Position numbers and translations under genes: made by a program
Shown here: positions 5,996 through 10,012 of the stretch, in pieces
Layout of the letters: every line of letters begins with the position of its first letter
Numbering within the stretch: the stretch's first letter is position 1
Notes under the pieces: model-generated
Seen by the model: only the letters and a program-made list of their open reading frames with translations
Database searches by the model: none
Told to the model about the DNA's origin: nothing
Source: Candidatus Saccharibacteria bacterium UBA1788
GTDB taxonomy: Bacteria > Patescibacteriota > Saccharimonadia > Saccharimonadales > Saccharimonadaceae
Assembly (NCBI GenBank): GCA_002315165.1
Contig: DCGC01000017.1
Coordinates: 1-10,012, forward strand
DNA length: 10,012 nt
Direction: 5' to 3'

Positions 5996-6004
5996 TGGTA
6001 AAAT
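5996..6004 (+). promoter_or_regulatory. Extended -10 promoter at mraY giving a leaderless mRNA
   Basis: TGgTAAAAT lies in the 24-bp gap between the PBP gene and mraY and ends 6 bases before the mraY ATG. The expected start of transcription is the ATG itself at 6011. There is no Shine-Dalgarno and no clear -35. Confidence 0.5.
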
Positions 6005-6010
6005 AGTTTT

Positions 6011-7042
6011 ATGATAGACGGTTTAAATAATGAAATGTTTTTCGGGTTAATTCTCGCTCTGAGCGGTTTTTTGCTATCGATGTTTTTGACGCCGATTTAT
6101 ACTTATTTTGCATATAAATATAAGTTTTGGAAGAAACAGAAAAAAGCAACGCTGAACGGCGAAAATTTGCCGGTAATGACAAAATTGCACGCACATAAAT
6201 TCAAGCGAGCTTTTCCAACAATGGCGGGCATAATCGGCTTGGTTGTTGTGACGATTGTGACGTTTTTCTGCAACTTTAGCAGGGAATGGACTTGGCTACC
6301 GTTGGCGGCGTTTATTGGGGGTGGGGCGATTGGTTTAATAGACGACGCGATTAACGTTTTCGGAAGCGGGAAAGGGGTGGCTGGGTTGAGGGCGCCAGTA
6401 AAAATGACGTTGATTGTTTTGGTTGGGCTGCTTGGTGGGTGGTATTTTGCTATTAAGCTTGGGATTACTGAGATACAGGTGCCGTTCGTAAGTGGGGCAA
6501 TGAATATTGGTGTAGTCGGGATGATTTTGTTGTTTGCTTTTGCGGTTGTGTCGACGAGTAATGCGGTGAATATATCTGATGGACTAGATGGGCTGGCTGG
6601 TGGGCTGATGATGATTGCCTATGGTGCTTATGGTGTGATTGCTATTTTTCAGGGACATTGGGAATTGGGTGCATTTTGTTTTACGGTGGTTGGATGGCTG
6701 CTGTCATATGTTTGGTTTAATGTTCCACCAGCAAGGTTTATGATGGGAGATACGGGCTCATTTGCGCTTGGTGCTGGGTTAGGCGTGGTGGCGATGATGA
6801 CTGATTCGTTTTTGCTCTTGCCGGTGATTGGAATTATGTTGGTAGTAGAGGCTGGGTCGAGTTTGATTCAGATTATTTGGAAAAAGTTGTTTAGGAAAAA
6901 GTTATTTATTAGCGCACCGATTCACCATCATTTAGAAGCTAAAGGTTGGGGAGAGGCGAAAATAGTAATGAGATTTTGGGTAATTGCTGGTATTTTTGCG
7001 ATTATTGGTATTTATATTGCAGTGGCGGGTGGAATTATTTAA
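6011..7042 (+). CDS. mraY: Phospho-N-acetylmuramoyl-pentapeptide transferase MraY
   Basis: Integral membrane enzyme that transfers phospho-MurNAc-pentapeptide from UDP to undecaprenyl phosphate, making lipid I. The 343 residues contain about ten hydrophobic segments. Family motifs: FKRAFPTMAGI (64-74, the PTMGG loop), IGLIDDAINV with the Asp pair 111-112, NAVNISDGLDGLAGG (184-198, Asp190 and Asp193), FNVPPARFMMGDTGSFALGA (236-255, Asp247) and the cytoplasmic histidine loop APIHHHLEAKGW (302-313, His305-307). All Mg2+/catalytic residues expected of MraY are present. The stop codon overlaps the next start (TAATG), so ftsW translation is probably coupled to it. The unrelated WecA-type alternative is excluded by the HHH loop and the neighbourhood. 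Confidence 0.97.
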   Translation: MIDGLNNEMFFGLILALSGFLLSMFLTPIYTYFAYKYKFWKKQKKATLNGENLPVMTKLHAHKFKRAFPTMAGIIGLVVVTIVTFFCNFSREWTWLPLAAFIGGGAIGLIDDAINVFGSGKGVAGLRAPVKMTLIVLVGLLGGWYFAIKLGITEIQVPFVSGAMNIGVVGMILLFAFAVVSTSNAVNISDGLDGLAGGLMMIAYGAYGVIAIFQGHWELGAFCFTVVGWLLSYVWFNVPPARFMMGDTGSFALGAGLGVVAMMTDSFLLLPVIGIMLVVEAGSSLIQIIWKKLFRKKLFISAPIHHHLEAKGWGEAKIVMRFWVIAGIFAIIGIYIAVAGGII

Positions 7043-8217
7043 TGAGAAAGCACAAAAGCGATAGATTAATTGGCGCTTTGACGCTAGTATTGCTTTTGGT
7101 CGGCTTGATTGTGATTTATGCTATTGGTCCTATGCGTATAAATTATACGAATGCTGCCAATGGGCAGAACATGAACACGAATTATTATTTTGTTAAACAG
7201 GCACTTAGCGTGGCGTTTGCGGTTGTGGCGTTTGTTGTGGCGTTTAAGGTGCCATACGATAAAATACGTGTATTGTCGAAGTGGGTATTAAGGGGTGGAT
7301 TGTTGGCTTGTGCAGCATTGGCGATTTTTGCGGCGGCTGGGAGCTCCTTGGCGGTTTGCCAGAATGGGGCATGTAGGTGGATTAGTGTGGGCGGATTGGG
7401 GACTATTCAGCCGGCGGAAATTTTGAAATTGGGTCTAGTATTATATTTAGCGCAGCTAGCAGCGGAGCGAAAGAAAGCAGGAAAAATAAATAAGAGTGAT
7501 TTTTTCTTGCCGTTATTGCTAGTAAGCGCACTGTCTTTGTTTTTTGTAATTGTATTACAAAAAGATTTTGGAAGTGGGGCAGTGTTGGCGGCTATTATCC
7601 TTGCGATTGTGTTGGTGGCGGGCGTGGACTGGAAATGGGTCGTGCTGGCTCTTGGCGGAGCTTTGGTTGCTGGCGTGCTATTGATTGTGACTTCTGCGCA
7701 TAGGATGGAGAGAGTTATGACGTTTTTGAACGGAGAGGGGGCGGATACTTATCATATCGAGAATGCTGAAATTGCAATTGGTACTGGTGGATTTTTTGGT
7801 GTGGGTATTGGAAATAGCGTGCAGGCGACTGGGTATCTGCCTGAGTCGATAAATGATTCGGTATTTGCGGTGATGGGGGAAACGTTTGGATTTTTTGGGC
7901 TGATGGTGATTGTTGCTTGCTTTGCTGTGTTATTGATGAGAATTTTGAAAATTGGGGATATGGGGTATGAGGACGAGCATCAGTTGGTGGCGGTCGGGGT
8001 GTTTGGATGGATTGCTTCGCAGATGGCGATTAATATTATGGCGATGACTGGTTTGATTCCGCTAACGGGGATTACTCTACCGCTTTTAAGCTATGGTGGA
8101 ACTAGTATGGCTTTTACGGCGGCGGCTTTGGGAATATGCTTACAGTTATCGTGCTATACTAGGAGAGAAAACAATATAAAAACCCCTAGCAAACCAGGAG
8201 ATAGGAGGAGAATATGA
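7042..8217 (+). CDS. ftsW: SEDS-family peptidoglycan glycosyltransferase FtsW
   Basis: Polytopic membrane polymerase that links lipid II disaccharides into glycan strands, working with a class B PBP. The 391-residue form starts at the ATG that overlaps the mraY stop by one base. A longer in-frame start at 6946 lies within mraY and would add 32 non-homologous residues. Motifs: CRWISVGGLGTIQPAEILKL (111-130), the LQKDFGSGAV segment (172-181), GNSVQATGYLPESINDSVFA (257-276) with the conserved catalytic-type Asp272, and TGITLPLLSYGGTSM (342-356). The region before RWI carries two cysteines (Cys106 and Cys111) on the predicted outer side. The C-terminus is a basic cytoplasmic tail. FtsW rather than RodA is inferred from its place between mraY and murG. 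Confidence 0.93.
   Translation: MRKHKSDRLIGALTLVLLLVGLIVIYAIGPMRINYTNAANGQNMNTNYYFVKQALSVAFAVVAFVVAFKVPYDKIRVLSKWVLRGGLLACAALAIFAAAGSSLAVCQNGACRWISVGGLGTIQPAEILKLGLVLYLAQLAAERKKAGKINKSDFFLPLLLVSALSLFFVIVLQKDFGSGAVLAAIILAIVLVAGVDWKWVVLALGGALVAGVLLIVTSAHRMERVMTFLNGEGADTYHIENAEIAIGTGGFFGVGIGNSVQATGYLPESINDSVFAVMGETFGFFGLMVIVACFAVLLMRILKIGDMGYEDEHQLVAVGVFGWIASQMAINIMAMTGLIPLTGITLPLLSYGGTSMAFTAAALGICLQLSCYTRRENNIKTPSKPGDRRRI
8203..8208 (+). promoter_or_regulatory. Strong Shine-Dalgarno of murG inside the ftsW 3' end
   Basis: AGGAGG lies 5 bases before the murG ATG (8214), with a second AGGAG about 7 bases further upstream. It decides the murG start and contrasts with rsmH, the PBP gene and mraY, which have none, as expected for a gene translated from inside a polycistronic mRNA. 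Confidence 0.8.
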
Positions 8218-9452
8218 AATTATTAGTAGTTGGTGGCGGTTCGGGCGGACATATTACTCCAGCGGTGGCAACGATTAGGGAATTACTTAAAGAAAAGCCA
8301 CGTACGCGGGTAGAATTCTGGACGGATAAGAAATATTATAAAAATGTTGTAAAGATTACAACAGAAATTGGGATTGGTTGGGGGCAAGAAAGTAAAATTA
8401 GCGGCAGGCAGAATGAATATATAAGAGTAAGGAAGATTCATGCTGGGAAGTTTCATAGATATGCTGGATGGACGCTGAAAAGTTATTTTGAACGGTTTGA
8501 TTTAACGTTTAAGGATTTGATAGTGGGGAATATTGTGGGGTTTTTTGGGTTTTTGGCAGGTTTTTTTCAGAGTTTTTCGAGACTGATAAAAAAAGAAGAG
8601 AGACCAGATGTGATTTTTTTGAAGGGCGGTTTTGTAGGGCTGCCAGTTGGGCTTGCGGCGAATATTTTAAAGATACCATATGTGATTCATGAATCTGATA
8701 CGGTGCCTGGTCTGGCAAATAGGATTTTAATGAAGCACGCTAAGGTTGTCGCAATGGGGATGGATTTTGAGATGAAAGAGGGCAGAGAAAATTGGGAGTG
8801 GGTAGGAGTGCCGGTGGCGGCGGAATTTAAGGAGGTTACGCCAAAACAGCAGAGAGAGTTAAAAAAAGTTTTTGGGTTTGAGCAAGGTAAGCCGCTAGTG
8901 GTGATTACTGGGGGGAGTCAGGGGTCGGAAAATATAAATAATGCGGTAAGGGAAATTTTGCCGGATTTATTAAAGATAGCGAGTGTGGGCTTGGTCGCTG
9001 GGCGTAAACATTACGAAAATATGATGGACTTAAAGAAATATGAAGAGTGGGACGAGGCGAGTCTTAAGTCGAATTTTAGACTATGGGAGTTTAATTCAGC
9101 GATGAATGAGTTGATGGGTGCGGCAGATGTCGTTATAAGTCGTGCCGGAGCGACGACGATAGCGGAGCTAGCGGCGCTTAAGAAAGCGGTGATTTTGGTG
9201 CCTTTTGAGAGACTGCCTGGCGGACATCAGGTAAAAAATGCAGAAAAACTAGAAAAAGAGGGGGCGGTGATTTCGATTTTGGATTCGAAGATGACGAAAA
9301 AACCTACGTTGCTATTTGAGGCTGTTAAAAAGTTAGTAAAAAATGAAAAGAAAAGGGAAGAGCTGGCAGAAAAGTTACATATGGAAGCAAAGAGGAATGC
9401 GGCCAAGAGGTTGGCAGAGATATTAACAGAGGTGGCAACAGGGAATGATTAG
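8214..9452 (+). CDS. murG: UDP-N-acetylglucosamine--MurNAc-(pentapeptide) pyrophosphoryl-undecaprenol GlcNAc transferase MurG
   Basis: GT-B glycosyltransferase at the inner membrane face that adds GlcNAc to lipid I, producing lipid II. Motifs in order: GGGSGGHITPA (7-17, N-domain glycine loop), GGFVGLPVGLAA (138-149), PYVIHESDTVPGLANR (155-170), ITGGSQGSENIN (231-242, second glycine loop), and the UDP-GlcNAc-binding SRAGATTIAELAALKKAVIL (309-328) with PFERLPGGHQVKNA (330-343). The 412 residues exceed the roughly 360 of typical MurG. The surplus lies in the N-domain between about residues 45 and 131, and includes a hydrophobic amphipathic stretch (about 101-124, IVGNIVGFFGFLAGFF) that could help membrane attachment. 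The start overlaps the ftsW stop (ATGA). Confidence 0.95.
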   Translation: MKLLVVGGGSGGHITPAVATIRELLKEKPRTRVEFWTDKKYYKNVVKITTEIGIGWGQESKISGRQNEYIRVRKIHAGKFHRYAGWTLKSYFERFDLTFKDLIVGNIVGFFGFLAGFFQSFSRLIKKEERPDVIFLKGGFVGLPVGLAANILKIPYVIHESDTVPGLANRILMKHAKVVAMGMDFEMKEGRENWEWVGVPVAAEFKEVTPKQQRELKKVFGFEQGKPLVVITGGSQGSENINNAVREILPDLLKIASVGLVAGRKHYENMMDLKKYEEWDEASLKSNFRLWEFNSAMNELMGAADVVISRAGATTIAELAALKKAVILVPFERLPGGHQVKNAEKLEKEGAVISILDSKMTKKPTLLFEAVKKLVKNEKKREELAEKLHMEAKRNAAKRLAEILTEVATGND

Positions 9453-9984
9453 AAGCGGAAAAATAATTGCCGGCGAAAGGGAACGGTTCGAGTCGGACTC
9501 CGAGAGGGAACGAGTTAGGAAACGGGCGAAAACACGTAAAAAGTGGTCTGTTGTTTGTATTTTAGCGATAATTGGAGTGTTTTGTTGGTTGATTTGGCTG
9601 GGTGGCTGTCAGGTTGTAAGAATTATTAATGAAGAGCAGGAAAAAATTGCGAATAATGATAATAAATACGCTCCGACGGTGGAGATTATTGATGAGGACG
9701 GAAGAAAAAATATTTCGAATCGGGTTAAGGAGTATGTGGGGCAGATAGAAGTGGATTTTAGGGATTTGGGATATAAAGTGAGTCAAGTCGTATTACCAGT
9801 GGGGGCAGCGAGGGAGATTGATGTATATCTAGATAGTTTTGATTTTTATATTAAGGTTAACATAGATAGGGGGACGGCGGTTTCTGCTGAGGATGCGGAC
9901 AGGATGATAAAATATTTAAGTGAAAAATCGATCGAAGCGAGTTATATTGACGTGCGGGTTGAGGGTAAGGGGTATTATAAATAA
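9445..9984 (+). CDS. Short FtsQ/DivIB-like bitopic division protein
   Basis: This 179-residue protein has a highly charged cytoplasmic N-terminus (1-33, Arg/Glu-rich), one membrane segment (about 34-53, SVVCILAIIGVFCWLIWLGG) and an extracytoplasmic domain of about 125 residues. The end of that domain (EDADRMIKYLSEKSIEASYI followed by DVRVEGKGYYK) resembles the final strand of the FtsQ beta domain, where iD-R and Y-K patterns are common. FtsQ/DivIB anchors FtsL and DivIC and helps activate septal synthesis. It is short compared with usual FtsQ (about 250-280 residues), and a full POTRA domain does not seem to fit. The start overlaps the end of murG by 8 bases, with GAGGTG (9429-9434) 10 bases upstream. 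Position and topology carry most of the assignment; it could be a lineage-specific divisome protein. Confidence 0.6.
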   Translation: MIRSGKIIAGERERFESDSERERVRKRAKTRKKWSVVCILAIIGVFCWLIWLGGCQVVRIINEEQEKIANNDNKYAPTVEIIDEDGRKNISNRVKEYVGQIEVDFRDLGYKVSQVVLPVGAAREIDVYLDSFDFYIKVNIDRGTAVSAEDADRMIKYLSEKSIEASYIDVRVEGKGYYK

Positions 9985-10012
9985 AGGCTACTAGCGGGCA
10001 AGGCAACGAACC

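Noticed and set aside
6946..7041. Longer ftsW start inside mraY
   Set aside because: The extra 32 residues are just mraY codons read in another frame, while the ATG at 7042 gives the usual FtsW N-terminus and a typical one-base stop/start overlap.
9985..10012. Possible start of another RNA or gene after the FtsQ-like gene
   Set aside because: Only 28 bases are visible, with no start codon, promoter or recognisable motif.
1..10012. CRISPR array, insertion sequence, tRNA or rRNA genes
   Set aside because: No regularly spaced repeats, transposase motifs, tRNA T-loop/anticodon patterns or rRNA sequence were found on either strand.

Overview
The window looks like part of a chromosome from a small-genome Patescibacteria/CPR bacterium, most likely Candidatus Saccharibacteria (TM7). 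This is an inference from four things: A+T-rich DNA with G-rich coding strands, a pared-down division/cell-wall (dcw) cluster lacking mraZ and the murC/D/E/F ligase genes, divergent short FtsL- and FtsQ-like proteins, and genes that seem to be transcribed from -10 boxes lying directly on the start codon. The standard genetic code fits every gene.

Layout. Positions 2-922 (+) are the 3' part of a UvrD/PcrA-type helicase. A bidirectional terminator separates it from a convergent gene (950-1936, -) that I assign to the DUF4868/KwaB-like family of Kiwa anti-phage proteins, here without a KwaA partner. Positions 1937-2693 hold no convincing protein gene. Their first half is very A+T-rich, with DnaA-box-like sites and several inverted repeats, one of them a perfect 17-bp stem. 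Their second half (2395-2672) can fold into an RNA closed by a 29-bp long-range helix whose G-U wobbles make sense only on the + strand.

The dcw cluster then runs on the + strand: rsmH, a 21-codon small ORF with a strong Shine-Dalgarno followed by structured RNA, an FtsL-like protein, a class B penicillin-binding protein, mraY, ftsW, murG and a short FtsQ-like protein. MraY and MurG make lipid I and lipid II. FtsW (glycan polymerase) and the class B PBP (transpeptidase) build septal peptidoglycan. The FtsL- and FtsQ-like proteins are the likely divisome scaffold and activators. mraY/ftsW, ftsW/murG and murG/ftsQ overlap by 1 to 8 bases, which suggests translational coupling. rsmH, the PBP gene and mraY each carry a -10 element 6-11 bases before the ATG and have no Shine-Dalgarno, so leaderless or nearly leaderless mRNAs are likely.

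The least explained parts are the two intergenic regions flanking rsmH, with their structured-RNA candidates, the small ORF and the shared A/C-rich linkers, together with the DnaA-box cluster and the solitary KwaB-like gene.
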